Positions 26,576 through 36,026 of a stretch of DNA of 36,160 bases are shown in pieces. Made by a program: the position numbers and the translations under genes. Source of the DNA: Pedosphaera sp. (lineage in GTDB: Bacteria; Verrucomicrobiota; Verrucomicrobiia; Limisphaerales; Pedosphaeraceae); NCBI GenBank assembly GCA_028293325.1, contig JAQGPA010000094.1, positions 1-36,160 of the forward strand, in the 5' to 3' direction. Every line of letters starts with the position of its first letter. Position 1 is the first letter of the stretch. The notes beneath the pieces are model-generated. The model worked only from the letters and a program-made list of their open reading frames with translations, was not told the origin of the DNA and did not search any database.

Positions 26576-28059
26576 TAATTCGAGTTGATGTTTTTCAATT
26601 CGGGCAGATCCGAATCAATCGTGATTTTGCCACCGCCGGAAATAACTCCGGCCGAGAAGTCATCCGAAAGTTTGATATTAGCGGTGGTCTTTAATTCTAT
26701 TTTTTTGTTTGGGACGCTGTTTACCACCAAGTCCATTTTTCCAGGCTGACAAAAGACACAACCAAAAATATTGATCCTGGTCTTCAAATAGTCAGGCATT
26801 GCCTTGTTGCCACGGAAATTGATGGAGTTGTTTCGGAAGCTGGAATTCATAATCGTCACGACATCCACTGGCGTATTGATGTCAAGAAAATCGGACTTCT
26901 GGTCGTGCAGGACGTGGATGTTGTCAAAGATGAGCTGCTCCTGCATAGGAATTCTTGCTCCTGGATAATAGGAGCGGCTGTATTTGTCGTTATCAAAGTG
27001 GATGGAAAACCCAACTCGGGATTTCTCCAGAAAAATATCGCGAAAGGTGACGTTCCGCACTCCGGCGGTATAAGTCACATCGGTCTGCACCATGCCCCAG
27101 TTGATTCCGTCCAGCATCTGCGAGCCGCTCGCAAATGCTGGCCGCGTGAGTGATTTATAAACCGTGCCGTCGGGCTTGGCTTGGACACGGTAGAGCCGTC
27201 CGCTGGAGACGACGGTGTCCGATTGCTGCACCTCCATACCAGGCCGCCAATCAATCCAGGCTCCGGCAAGGATACGACAGAAAAAGCCGACGCTTTTTTC
27301 GGCGTTCAAGTCGTGGCAATTTTCCACTACGCCATCCTCAATCCAGCCCAGTTCGGGATTGCTGTCGGCGTAATCGTGCGCGTTAAGCGCCACCGCATCG
27401 TCAAAGGTCTGGAAAATTCCGTTGTTGATGGTGAAACGCCTGCCTCGTCCCAGATGCACCCCATCTTTGTCGCCTTTGATGATGATATCGTTGATGATAA
27501 GATCTTCAAAGGTGCAGACCTGAATGCCAAACTGCGCCTTACCTAGGTCCAAGCAGCGAAAATGCTCTATGCGCAAATCTTTGACGTAGAAAAATGCGAG
27601 CTGGCCCACCAGTCCATAAACGTCTTTGAACATGCATTCATCAACACCATTGACGATGATTTGCAAGCCTTCGACACTGATGTGGTCGTCGTACGTTCTG
27701 CTCAAAGCACCCTTGTTGAGCAGAACGTGTGTGAAAGCACCCCGTTCAGCGACTTTTTTCAGGAAAACATTCTTGCCAAATATCAGCGAGGTGTTGCTGC
27801 CGATATAAACCGTGCCGGCGATATTATAAGTCCCCGGTCGGCTCACCACGATGGTTCCGGCCTGATTCACAGCCCGTTGTAAGGACTTTGTGTTGTCAAT
27901 GCCGCTGGCTTCGGGTGAAAACCCAAAAGTGGCGGCATCGGTGAATCCGCTGCCAGTCACTGCGCCGATAATTGATTGTGTCGGCAGGGTTCCAGTTTGG
28001 GCTTGCACCAAGCTGGCTGTAGCGAGAAATGCCAGCCAAACATTCAAATAGTGTTTCAT
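26575..28059 (-). CDS. Secreted GH28-like right-handed beta-helix protein
   Basis: A 494-aa exported parallel beta-helix protein related to polygalacturonases (GH28). I chose the ATG at 28059 because it opens a good signal peptide (MKHYLNVWLAFLATASLVQA); an upstream in-frame ATG at 28146 lies inside the previous gene. Asp199 (GDKDGVHL), Asp220 and Asp221 (QTFDDAVAL) match the NTD..DD catalytic triad spacing of GH28 (21 residues). The usual downstream GHG and RIK motifs are not recognisable, since the region after DDAVALN reads GWIEDGVVENC. So it may have a different substrate or mechanism. The gene starts 40 bp after the GH29 gene and its stop overlaps the GH2 start by one base. A role in cutting the backbone of the operon's polysaccharide is plausible. 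Confidence 0.85.
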   Translation of the reverse strand: MKHYLNVWLAFLATASLVQAQTGTLPTQSIIGAVTGSGFTDAATFGFSPEASGIDNTKSLQRAVNQAGTIVVSRPGTYNIAGTVYIGSNTSLIFGKNVFLKKVAERGAFTHVLLNKGALSRTYDDHISVEGLQIIVNGVDECMFKDVYGLVGQLAFFYVKDLRIEHFRCLDLGKAQFGIQVCTFEDLIINDIIIKGDKDGVHLGRGRRFTINNGIFQTFDDAVALNAHDYADSNPELGWIEDGVVENCHDLNAEKSVGFFCRILAGAWIDWRPGMEVQQSDTVVSSGRLYRVQAKPDGTVYKSLTRPAFASGSQMLDGINWGMVQTDVTYTAGVRNVTFRDIFLEKSRVGFSIHFDNDKYSRSYYPGARIPMQEQLIFDNIHVLHDQKSDFLDINTPVDVVTIMNSSFRNNSINFRGNKAMPDYLKTRINIFGCVFCQPGKMDLVVNSVPNKKIELKTTANIKLSDDFSAGVISGGGKITIDSDLPELKNINSN

Positions 28060-28099
28060 GGATATTTTGCTTGGGTCAACAGTGCACGCGGGTCGGGTC

Positions 28100-29503
28100 T
28101 TACTTTTGAGCCGCGACTCTGGCAACGGAATCAGCAATTTCAACACAGACTACGGAGGCAATTTTATCCGCAGCTTTCGCAGGCAAGAGGAAAGCCACGC
28201 CGGCGGCGGTCTGGCTGAATTTCAATTTTTTATGGCCGGCAAGCAGATACGCACGATCGACCCTGCTTTGCAGTCCGGGCAGTTCGAATTTTCCGGTCTG
28301 CGGCCAGTTAAAGATGATGAGATAAAGTTTTCCAGGCTTGGAAGTGCAGCGCCAATCCCACGCGGGAATAAACTTGGGCTTGCCGTTATCGTCTATATCC
28401 TTGTCGCTAAACCGGCCGTCCTCCGCGCCGAACGGAGTCGGGCCGGTGCCGTAAATCGCGTCGCCGTTCACCTTCATCCAACGTCCGACCTCTGCCAACC
28501 TCTCAACCTCCGGCGCGGGAATGATGCCCTGCGCTGTCGGCCCGACATTCAACAGGTAATTACCGCCCTTGCTGGCGATGTCACACAGATTGCGAATGAG
28601 CGTTTCGTAGGATTTCCAATGGTCGTCATCGCGCTTGTAACCCCAGGTGTCGTTGATGGTCATGCAGGTTTCCCAGTCGCGGCCAGGATATCCTTGCGCC
28701 GGAATATTCTGTTCCGGCGTTTCGGTGTCCCCTTTGTAACCACCGCCCAGCCGGTTGTTCATGATGATGCCTGGTTTCAAATCCTTGACCGCCTGATAAA
28801 GTTTTGCGGCTCGTTCCTGGTTCATGTTCGCCGGTGTGTCCCACCAAAGCACCGCTGGAAATTCTCCGTAGTCGGAAAGAATTTCCTTCACCTGCGGCAC
28901 GGCGATTTTATCAATGTAATCGTCCATGTCATGTTCTTGCGCCGGGTCCCATTTTTTCCCATACACCGCGCCACCGTTGTTCCAGTCCTGCGCCTGCGAA
29001 TAATAAAAGCCCAGCTTGATGCCGTATTTCCGGCAGGCAGTGGCGAGTTCCTGCAACGGATCGTCATGCCACGGCGTCGCGCCGGAAATATTCCATTGGC
29101 TGGCCTTGGAGGGAAACATCGCAAAGCCATCGTGGTGCTTGGCGGTAATGACGATGTATTTCATGCCTGCATCCCTGGTGGTCTTCACCCACTCATCGGC
29201 GTTGAAATTCGTCGGGTTAAATTCTGCGGCGAACTGCTGGTATTCCGCCATCGGAATCTTGCCCTTGTTCATGATCCACTCACCGATGCCGGGCACGGGC
29301 TTGTCATGGTAATAACCGGAGGGCACGGAATAAACGCCCCAATGGATGAACAGGCCGAACTTGGCTTCGCGCCACCACGCCATGCGGGCGGCGAGTTGCT
29401 CCTTGGTTTCAATCTGGTCGGTCAGGTTGGTTTGCGCGGTGACGAACGGAACCAGCGCCGTCAAGGCCAGCCCGATTATGGGGACGAGAAATTTTAATTT
29501 CAT
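28100..29503 (-). CDS. Secreted GH29 alpha-L-fucosidase
   Basis: A 467-aa exported retaining alpha-L-fucosidase that should release terminal fucose. The signal peptide (MKLKFLVPIIGLALTALVPFVTA) is followed by the GH29 TIM barrel (about 28-350). Hallmarks are WWREAKFGLFIHWGVYS, the KYIVITAKHHDGFAMF strand with its paired histidines, KLGFYYSQAQDW, and AVLWWDTPAN, which carries the nucleophile Asp222. A short C-terminal beta-sandwich (PGKLYLIIFNWPQTGKFELPG) completes the usual bacterial layout. The acid/base Glu varies in this family and I cannot place it securely. The gene is 27 bp after the esterase gene and 40 bp before the GH28-like gene, on one strand, so it is part of the operon. Length and motifs are normal for the family. 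Confidence 0.95.
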   Translation of the reverse strand: MKLKFLVPIIGLALTALVPFVTAQTNLTDQIETKEQLAARMAWWREAKFGLFIHWGVYSVPSGYYHDKPVPGIGEWIMNKGKIPMAEYQQFAAEFNPTNFNADEWVKTTRDAGMKYIVITAKHHDGFAMFPSKASQWNISGATPWHDDPLQELATACRKYGIKLGFYYSQAQDWNNGGAVYGKKWDPAQEHDMDDYIDKIAVPQVKEILSDYGEFPAVLWWDTPANMNQERAAKLYQAVKDLKPGIIMNNRLGGGYKGDTETPEQNIPAQGYPGRDWETCMTINDTWGYKRDDDHWKSYETLIRNLCDIASKGGNYLLNVGPTAQGIIPAPEVERLAEVGRWMKVNGDAIYGTGPTPFGAEDGRFSDKDIDDNGKPKFIPAWDWRCTSKPGKLYLIIFNWPQTGKFELPGLQSRVDRAYLLAGHKKLKFSQTAAGVAFLLPAKAADKIASVVCVEIADSVARVAAQK

Positions 29504-29530
29504 ATTTTACATTCTTTGTGTTTTAGCGGG

Positions 29531-31531
29531 CTAAAATGGCCAATCATCCGTGCGGAAAGGCATCGCTGGCAGGCCGCTAGCGTTGGAAAAATTACAGCCT
29601 TCGGGATTGTTTATAAAGGCGTAGCGCACCGCAACCGGCGCGGCGACCTGCGGATTGGAAATCATCAATGTCACGCCGTCAATCTTCGCTTCGGCGGGAA
29701 CAAATTTCCGGTCCGCACCGGCAATGACGAAAGTTTTCAGTGGTCCACCATCGAGCGATTTCAGGCCATCTGCAAATTTGAATTTCAACCGGATCGCCGA
29801 ACCTTCGACGCTCATAGAATCATAAACCGGGCCGCTGAAATCAATGTGCCGGCCATAAACATTCGCCAGCGCCACCAACGCCAGACGGCGGCCAATTTCG
29901 CGTTTGTTTTTTGGATGCACATCGTTTGCCTCACCGATGTCAATGCCAACGGCAACGAAGCAGTTGGTGAGGCTATTCGCAGTGAACGCCTGCGCCTCGC
30001 GCAGCTTGGCCCATTGCGTTCCTAACGCATCGCCTGCGTCCCAGTTCGGCAACTGCTGGATGATAAACGGAAAATCCCAACCCCAGCGCGTGCGCCAGTC
30101 GTTGATCATCAACGGCAGTAACGTGCGATACACGAGCGCGCGGCCTGCGTCCTGTTCACCCTGATACCAGAGCGCACCCTTGATCGCAAACGGAACCAGC
30201 GGCTGGATCATCCCGCCAAACAGCGCACTTGAAGTATGCGCCACATCCCCTTTCGGTGTGACCGGACGCGCGGCCACCGCAGCTTTCGTGAGCGGGGTAA
30301 ATTCTCTCTCGACTTTCACCAGACAATCATCGCTCAACTCTTTCAGGCCAAGATTGAGGAACCCAAGTTCGAGGGCGTGGCGGTTGAATGGCGATTTATC
30401 GTTCGTGTTGACGACGAAGCGCAGGGCAAAAATATTTTTTCCTTGATGTAATAACTTCGGCGGCAGATTGAAGTTGACGTAGCCGTAATAAAACTCCGGC
30501 GCGTTCCTGCCCGACTCGCCGAGCTTCTCACCATTCCAGTATGCCGTGACGTATTGCTCATCCACCAGGCCGAGGTTGAACCGGAAATTCTTCCCGACAA
30601 CAGTCGCGGGCAGATCCACTTCTTTGCGAATCCAAGCGATACCACCATTCGTCAAACCAGAATCACGCCACTTGGCATTGATTCTGGATTTTTGCCAGCC
30701 AGACATATCGGCATCCACCTTTTGCCAGCCGTTCTTTTCGCCCAGATTTTCCGCATCCACACGGTCATTCGTTTTTTCCCACGCGGTGATAGCGGCGGGG
30801 AATTCTTGGGTCTGCTCTGGAAGCCGGGCAAGCTTTGCAAGCTGTTCGTCAGCGCGAACCTTAAGTTCAAGCACGGTGTCGAGCGCGGGCAGACTTGTCC
30901 AGCTTTCCGCCGAAGTGCCGCCCCATGCCGAAAAAACAAGTCCGATTGGCACACCCAATTCCTTTTGCACCTCCCGCGCAAAATAAAGCGCGGCGGCGGT
31001 GAAATGCCCGACGGTATCCGGCGTGCAGTTCTCCCATTTAACAATGGTGTCTTCCTGCGGTTCAACCGATGGATGGCGCGCTACGGCTCCCTGTCGGATC
31101 AGTGGGAAATTGGCTGTTGCCAGGTCACCTTCAAACTTTGTTCCCTTGAGCTGGCTCATCGCAAACTCCATGTTCGATTGTCCGGAGCATAACCACACAT
31201 CGCCAACCACGACGTCGGAAATGACTTTGGTTTCGTCCGGCGATTTTCCGATAATACGCAATTCGCGCGGCTCGGCGCTGGCTGCAAGTGCGTCGAGTTT
31301 TACCATCCATTTTCCCTCCGCATCAGCTTTTCCCATCATTTTCTGCCCGGCGAACTCCACTGTGATCTCCTCGCTCGGATTCGCCCGACCTAAGACTGGA
31401 ATTTTGACACCACGCTGCAAGACCATGTGGTCGGCGAACACGCCGGAAAGCTTGACCTTCGCCTGCAGCGAAACTACCGTGGCCAGCAATACCACAAGAA
31501 TGACGAACACGTCGAATGGCGATTTTCTCAT
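29531..31531 (-). CDS. Secreted SGNH sialate O-acetylesterase-like esterase
   Basis: A 666-aa exported carbohydrate esterase of the sialate-O-acetylesterase (SASA) type, which removes O-acetyl groups. Signal MRKSPFDVFVILVVLLATVV. The SGNH core has VWLCSGQSNMEFAM with nucleophile Ser119, SAWGGTSAESW, the ALWYQGEQDAG block and the DVHPKNKREIG block with His539 and nearby Asp537. A jelly-roll, GH2-like sugar-binding domain (about 270-375, EQYVTAYWNGEKLGES) is inserted into the esterase fold, as in many large bacterial members. The natural substrate need not be sialic acid; in environmental bacteria these enzymes act on acetylated plant or algal sugars. It is the first gene of the operon, with a 212-bp upstream spacer likely holding the promoter. 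Confidence 0.92.
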   Translation of the reverse strand: MRKSPFDVFVILVVLLATVVSLQAKVKLSGVFADHMVLQRGVKIPVLGRANPSEEITVEFAGQKMMGKADAEGKWMVKLDALAASAEPRELRIIGKSPDETKVISDVVVGDVWLCSGQSNMEFAMSQLKGTKFEGDLATANFPLIRQGAVARHPSVEPQEDTIVKWENCTPDTVGHFTAAALYFAREVQKELGVPIGLVFSAWGGTSAESWTSLPALDTVLELKVRADEQLAKLARLPEQTQEFPAAITAWEKTNDRVDAENLGEKNGWQKVDADMSGWQKSRINAKWRDSGLTNGGIAWIRKEVDLPATVVGKNFRFNLGLVDEQYVTAYWNGEKLGESGRNAPEFYYGYVNFNLPPKLLHQGKNIFALRFVVNTNDKSPFNRHALELGFLNLGLKELSDDCLVKVEREFTPLTKAAVAARPVTPKGDVAHTSSALFGGMIQPLVPFAIKGALWYQGEQDAGRALVYRTLLPLMINDWRTRWGWDFPFIIQQLPNWDAGDALGTQWAKLREAQAFTANSLTNCFVAVGIDIGEANDVHPKNKREIGRRLALVALANVYGRHIDFSGPVYDSMSVEGSAIRLKFKFADGLKSLDGGPLKTFVIAGADRKFVPAEAKIDGVTLMISNPQVAAPVAVRYAFINNPEGCNFSNASGLPAMPFRTDDWPF

Positions 31532-31743
31532 TAATTATTGATGGATGTATCAGTCTGCCGTAACTGCAGCGAACAGTTCAATGCACGCCTTTTCAAAAAC
31601 AACAATGCCATGTGGTATCTTGCAATATCGGTCTGTCATTTTACAACGCAGGATACTATTCGGATAACGACCCAGCTCGCTTGATGCCGGTGACTTTTTT
31701 TCATTCAGTTCATACCCGAATGTTTGTGCCCGTCCGCTCCACC

Positions 31744-34700
31744 TCAATATTTCAGACGATAGAACATTGTCGGGATGGCCGGATCAACAGTATTGGTGTA
31801 AGGCGGTGTGGCTCCGATGACATCAAACCAATTCGTAGTCAATCCCATGCCCAGATTGTTGGTCTGTACCTGCAACACCCAGCCCTGACCTGCGGGCCAG
31901 TTCAATATCAGCTGATTGTTGCTCAGCACGTAACTTATGTTCGTCGGAGATGGAGTTATTAATGTCATCACCTGAATGGAACCATCCACGGCCAGATTGT
32001 TGGCCCACGTGTAACCGGCCGGAAGTTTGACTGTGGTGAAACCACTGGTCGGCTGGCTCAACAACGTAAACCGGTCGCCCATGACCATAGCCGGGCCAAG
32101 ATTGGAAACAGTGAGGGTGCTGCTGGTGATACTCTGTGTGCCGGCCACCACGAGATAATCATTGGTGCCCGAGGCATTGGTCTTGTTCAACTCGAAATAC
32201 GCTTTGGCTCCGGAATTCATGATCAGGTTGGTCAACGTCAGCGGGCGGATGGGCGTGCCGGGCATCCCGGGCGAAATTGTGCCCCCGCTTTGAACCGTCG
32301 TAGTGCTGCCGATAGGGCCAACGCCACCCAGAATGCCAGTTGAGTTCACCGCCAGGCTCTTGAACTTCGCCGTATTGCTGAAAATCATAGCGCCGCCATT
32401 GATGAGCATGTCGTAATTGGTGCCAGTGGCAGGAATGGCGGCTACGACCTGCAAAATACCCGCTCCCTGCTTGGTGATCCTGCGTGTCGCGGTGTTATCC
32501 GACTGGGTGTTTAATATCACGACGTTCATGTCCACGGTAGCTGACGGACTGTGGGCGATGTCGAAGATGATATTATTTGTGCCGCCGCCGCTCGTGTAGC
32601 CATTTTGCAAAATGAACTGCGAGACCGTCGCGCCCGGCCCGGTGCCGTCAAACTGCACCGTCTGCGTGGTCGCAGCGCTGCTGGTCGCAGGATAAAGGAT
32701 GAGTCCGTTGAGGCTGCTCGTAGGCACGGTCACCGACCCCATCACCGCCGCATTGCGGTCACCGTCCACCGCGTATATATACAAGCCAGCGGTCGCGATG
32801 AAGTTGGTGAAGTTCAGCGTAGCGCCCGTTTCAAACTGCACATACCCAACTACGGGAGCTCCATAACTGATGGCGAGAGTCCCACCGTTTTGCACCTGAA
32901 GCAGGCTCGTCTTGAGCAAGGGCGTCCGGTTGGTCATGGCTAAAGTGCCCCCGTTCTGGACGATGATGTTGGTGATGTTATTAAGCACTGTGCCAAAGGC
33001 CACCGGCGGGTTGAGCAGCAATGTTCCTCCGGAAATAGTCGTGGTGCCCGTGAGGGTGCTGTTGCCCGTCAGGGTCAGCGTTCCCGCACCCGACTTGGTC
33101 AGGGTGCCGCTGCCGCCGATGACCTGGCTGAGGGTCTGATTGCCCGCCAGATTGAAGACCAGGGCCCCGTAGTTGAGGATGGTGTAGGAGGCGGCGATGG
33201 AGCCGTCGGTGGTGCCGTTGCCGATTTGCAGGGTGCCTCCGGAAATGGTGGTGACGCCAAAGTAGCTGTTCGTTGTCGTCAGGGTCAGAGTGCCTGCGCC
33301 CGACTTGGTCAATCCGGTGAAACCCGCAATGCCCCCGCTGCCGCTGAGGGTGTAATCGGCCGTCGGGTTGGCCACCGTCACACCGAAGGGATTGACGTTG
33401 GTGTTCAAGGCGAGGGTGCCACCAAAACCCACGGTGTTGTCTAAGACCACCGCGTCGGTATCCACATAATAAGTGCTGACGGAGTTGGTGTCCTTCCAGA
33501 TGGCATTGCCGCTATTATTGACATCCCAGGTGCCCGAACCTCCGGCCCAGTTAACCAGGGGTTGGGGAGCGGGGGGATTGGTGTCCGTCAGATAGCCAAA
33601 GACCTGAAACTGCGAAATGGCCAGCGGGCCGGTCGCCGTCTTGATCACGCGCAGATAACGGAAGCCCTGCGGATGGTTGACATACTTGACCCAGGAATTG
33701 GCCTGGCCGACAAAGGCGGCATTGGTGGACGTTTCGTAGGCAAAGGACACGGCGTTTTGCTCCGAAAGCACGGTCGCATTGGTGAACCCAACATCGTTGG
33801 CCCCCTGCACTTGAAAATTGCGGCGTGCCTCCGGTTGATTGGTGGCCGTATTGGGTGAGAGTTCCATTCTTTGGATGGCGTAGGCCGCGCCCAAATCCAC
33901 CGCCCACCAGCATTGATTGGTATCGCTGTCGGCCGGCTGCCATACGGACCCATAGTTCCAATCATCCACGGCGGCGCCCGGCGCCGTCGCACCGCTGGAC
34001 TGGCTCGACGCCCAGGTGGTGACGCCCTGCGCCAGATTGATACCGGCATACAGGCCTTGCAACAGATTGGTGTAACCCGGCTCCAGTCCCGCGGCGGCCA
34101 CAATCCCCTGGGCGCCCGCCGGCAAATTGCCCAGAACGAAGGGATGGAAATTGATGTTCGTGACACCGGCAAAGTTGTTCACCATGGCATCCCCGTAGTT
34201 TTCAACCGAGCTATTCAAATAGCCGGCCAGGGAGGTATAAAGAAAATAGCCGGTCGCTCCGGGGGCGATGTTCCGCAACACATTGCTGCTGGCGGTCAGC
34301 CCATAGCTGTTGTTGTCGAACATCATGCCGCGGGCGGTGCCATTGGCGTAATTGATGGTGTTGATGTCATTGGCCTGAAAGGTGCAGTTTGACCAGACGC
34401 CAAAGCTGTAGAGATAGCCCGTGTCCCCCACATCAAACCGGGCGGCGGTATTGGCCAGCGAAATCCGGTTGGCAGACACCACCGTGCCGCCGTTGCCGGC
34501 GCTGGCCGACAGCCCGGTCCAGGAGCTGCGCTGATGAAAGCCCGCAAACTGGGCGTCGGCCATGTCGTTGTGCAGCACCTGGAACCCATAATGGCTCAAG
34601 TTGTTGATCAAGGTCGACGCCATGAAGTCCCCGCCGGTCTTTCGGATCACATTGTCGGCCACGATGGTGTTGGTGCAAATTTGCTGGTTGGGAATGGCCG

Positions 34701-35952
34701 CATCCGCACCCCAACGGCCACCCATCACCGCCGCTCCGGTCAGATCATAAAAAATGTTGCCCTGGATCAGCGTGTTCAACGCCCCGTTGTAGGGCTGGAT
34801 GCCGCAACTGCCCAGATGCCGGAGGGTGTTCCCCAGGAACTGGATCCCCACCGTGTTGTTGAGCACGATCTCGCCGGGCATCTCATACCCATAGTCGGGA
34901 GCCGCTGGCGCATTGGTGGCCAGACCCGGAAAAAGAATTTCCGCCTGCGCGCCGCCGATGAAGTAATCCCGGGGAAAAAACCAGCTGCCATGTTCAAAGA
35001 TCAGGTTTTGGAACCGGATGTTCTTCACCTTGGCCGCCGTCGAAGTGCCCGAGCCCGTCAAACTGACCAGCGTCTCCACCACCGGCGCATAAACCGGAAT
35101 CGTATTCATATTCGTTTCATACGAATACGGGTAATAATACACCTGCTGGGTCGCGCGGTTCAGGTACCACTCCCCCGGCTCATCCAGTTCCTCAAACGCC
35201 TGCACCAACATCCACGGATCGTTCGTCAGGCTGCTGGGATAATTATAACGAATCTGAAAATAGGGTTGTTGCAAACTGAACTGGACCAGGCCACTGGTTG
35301 CGTTGGTGGTGATCCGCGTGACCGGAAACTCGTCCACCTTGAAGCTGCTGACATGCAACAGCCGCAAATCACTCACGTTGGAATACGACTTCACGTCCAC
35401 CGCCCGGAAGGCCACCCCGTCCACCGTTTGCGTCGTCAAGGCATCATCAAACAAACCCACACCGATCAGCCAGTCCGAATGCGCCCGCTCCGCCCGGATG
35501 CCGTTCACGTAAAGCTGTCGGAAATATCCCGCATAACCCGCGTTGGTCGGCACGCCGGCCACCCAGTAGGGCTTGCCCGCCACTGGCGTCCAGTTCGTCA
35601 CCGCCTTCCCACCCGAGAGCGTCGCCACTTCGTTGGAATAGGACCGGTAGTTGACGTAGTAACCGTTGGTGCCCGAATCCACATTGGTGAACGCCAATGT
35701 CTGGCTTAGCTCATAGCGCCCGCCACGCAGATACACCGTCAGGTCAGCCTGCAGATTTGTGTTCGCCTTCGTACTCCGGATGTAATCCCTCGCCTGCCCC
35801 ACACTCTGCCACGGGTTACCCAATGAACCATCTCCCGTCACATCACTCCCGCCAGGGGAAAGGTAGAAAGCGTTGGGGCCGATGCCGAATGTCACACCAG
35901 CCGTGAGCCACAACACCGCGATTATAACTGGCAGGTTGCTTGTTTTTTTCAT
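31744..35952 (-). CDS. GH141-like beta-helix protein with F5/8 and beta-strand repeats
   Basis: A 1402-aa exported multi-domain protein. Signal VIIAVLWLTAGVTFG. Residues about 28-630 form a right-handed beta-helix with GH141-like hallmarks: NAFYLSPGGSDVTGDGSLGN, YVNYRSYSNEVATLSGGKAV, FRQLYVNGIRAERAH and FEELDEPGEWYLNRATQQV. Characterised GH141 members include an alpha-L-fucosidase and a xylanase. Residues about 637-795 are an F5/8 (discoidin) sugar-binding domain. Residues about 800-1340 contain autotransporter-associated beta-strand repeats (LTKSGAGTLTLTTTNSYFG, LTKSGAGTLTLTGNSTLTG). The end, LILNWPAGQGWVLQ..TN..WFD..FYRLKY, is the same module as in the protein at 13693-17487. No outer-membrane barrel is present. 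Catalytic residues of GH141 are not something I can assign with confidence. It is separated by 212 bp from the esterase operon and could share its purpose. Confidence 0.85.
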   Translation of the reverse strand: MKKTSNLPVIIAVLWLTAGVTFGIGPNAFYLSPGGSDVTGDGSLGNPWQSVGQARDYIRSTKANTNLQADLTVYLRGGRYELSQTLAFTNVDSGTNGYYVNYRSYSNEVATLSGGKAVTNWTPVAGKPYWVAGVPTNAGYAGYFRQLYVNGIRAERAHSDWLIGVGLFDDALTTQTVDGVAFRAVDVKSYSNVSDLRLLHVSSFKVDEFPVTRITTNATSGLVQFSLQQPYFQIRYNYPSSLTNDPWMLVQAFEELDEPGEWYLNRATQQVYYYPYSYETNMNTIPVYAPVVETLVSLTGSGTSTAAKVKNIRFQNLIFEHGSWFFPRDYFIGGAQAEILFPGLATNAPAAPDYGYEMPGEIVLNNTVGIQFLGNTLRHLGSCGIQPYNGALNTLIQGNIFYDLTGAAVMGGRWGADAAIPNQQICTNTIVADNVIRKTGGDFMASTLINNLSHYGFQVLHNDMADAQFAGFHQRSSWTGLSASAGNGGTVVSANRISLANTAARFDVGDTGYLYSFGVWSNCTFQANDINTINYANGTARGMMFDNNSYGLTASSNVLRNIAPGATGYFLYTSLAGYLNSSVENYGDAMVNNFAGVTNINFHPFVLGNLPAGAQGIVAAAGLEPGYTNLLQGLYAGINLAQGVTTWASSQSSGATAPGAAVDDWNYGSVWQPADSDTNQCWWAVDLGAAYAIQRMELSPNTATNQPEARRNFQVQGANDVGFTNATVLSEQNAVSFAYETSTNAAFVGQANSWVKYVNHPQGFRYLRVIKTATGPLAISQFQVFGYLTDTNPPAPQPLVNWAGGSGTWDVNNSGNAIWKDTNSVSTYYVDTDAVVLDNTVGFGGTLALNTNVNPFGVTVANPTADYTLSGSGGIAGFTGLTKSGAGTLTLTTTNSYFGVTTISGGTLQIGNGTTDGSIAASYTILNYGALVFNLAGNQTLSQVIGGSGTLTKSGAGTLTLTGNSTLTGTTTISGGTLLLNPPVAFGTVLNNITNIIVQNGGTLAMTNRTPLLKTSLLQVQNGGTLAISYGAPVVGYVQFETGATLNFTNFIATAGLYIYAVDGDRNAAVMGSVTVPTSSLNGLILYPATSSAATTQTVQFDGTGPGATVSQFILQNGYTSGGGTNNIIFDIAHSPSATVDMNVVILNTQSDNTATRRITKQGAGILQVVAAIPATGTNYDMLINGGAMIFSNTAKFKSLAVNSTGILGGVGPIGSTTTVQSGGTISPGMPGTPIRPLTLTNLIMNSGAKAYFELNKTNASGTNDYLVVAGTQSITSSTLTVSNLGPAMVMGDRFTLLSQPTSGFTTVKLPAGYTWANNLAVDGSIQVMTLITPSPTNISYVLSNNQLILNWPAGQGWVLQVQTNNLGMGLTTNWFDVIGATPPYTNTVDPAIPTMFYRLKY

Positions 35953-36026
35953 CGGTGAATTTTCCGTCCGGTTTAGTTCTACAATTTAGAGCGGAACAAT
36001 CCGGGCTGGTTTGAGTTTCACCCGGT

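Noticed and set aside
28058..29497. A 479-codon open frame antisense to the whole fucosidase gene
   Set aside because: It mirrors the GH29 gene codon for codon and has no family motif; the fucosidase on the other strand is unmistakable.
31532..31743. Possible terminator CATTC/GAATG between the GH141-like gene and the esterase operon
   Set aside because: The stem is only 5 bp and on the minus strand it is followed by A rather than U, so it does not fit a terminator.
33000..33310. Short repeated DNA blocks that at first looked like a repeat array
   Set aside because: They are the coding repeats for PATR motifs (LTKSGAGTLTLT) of the GH141-like protein, with no uniform spacers, so not a CRISPR array.
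34534..35709. A 391-codon open frame antisense to the GH141-like gene
   Set aside because: Arg/His-rich shadow translation without domains; the minus-strand frame has signal peptide and family hallmarks.
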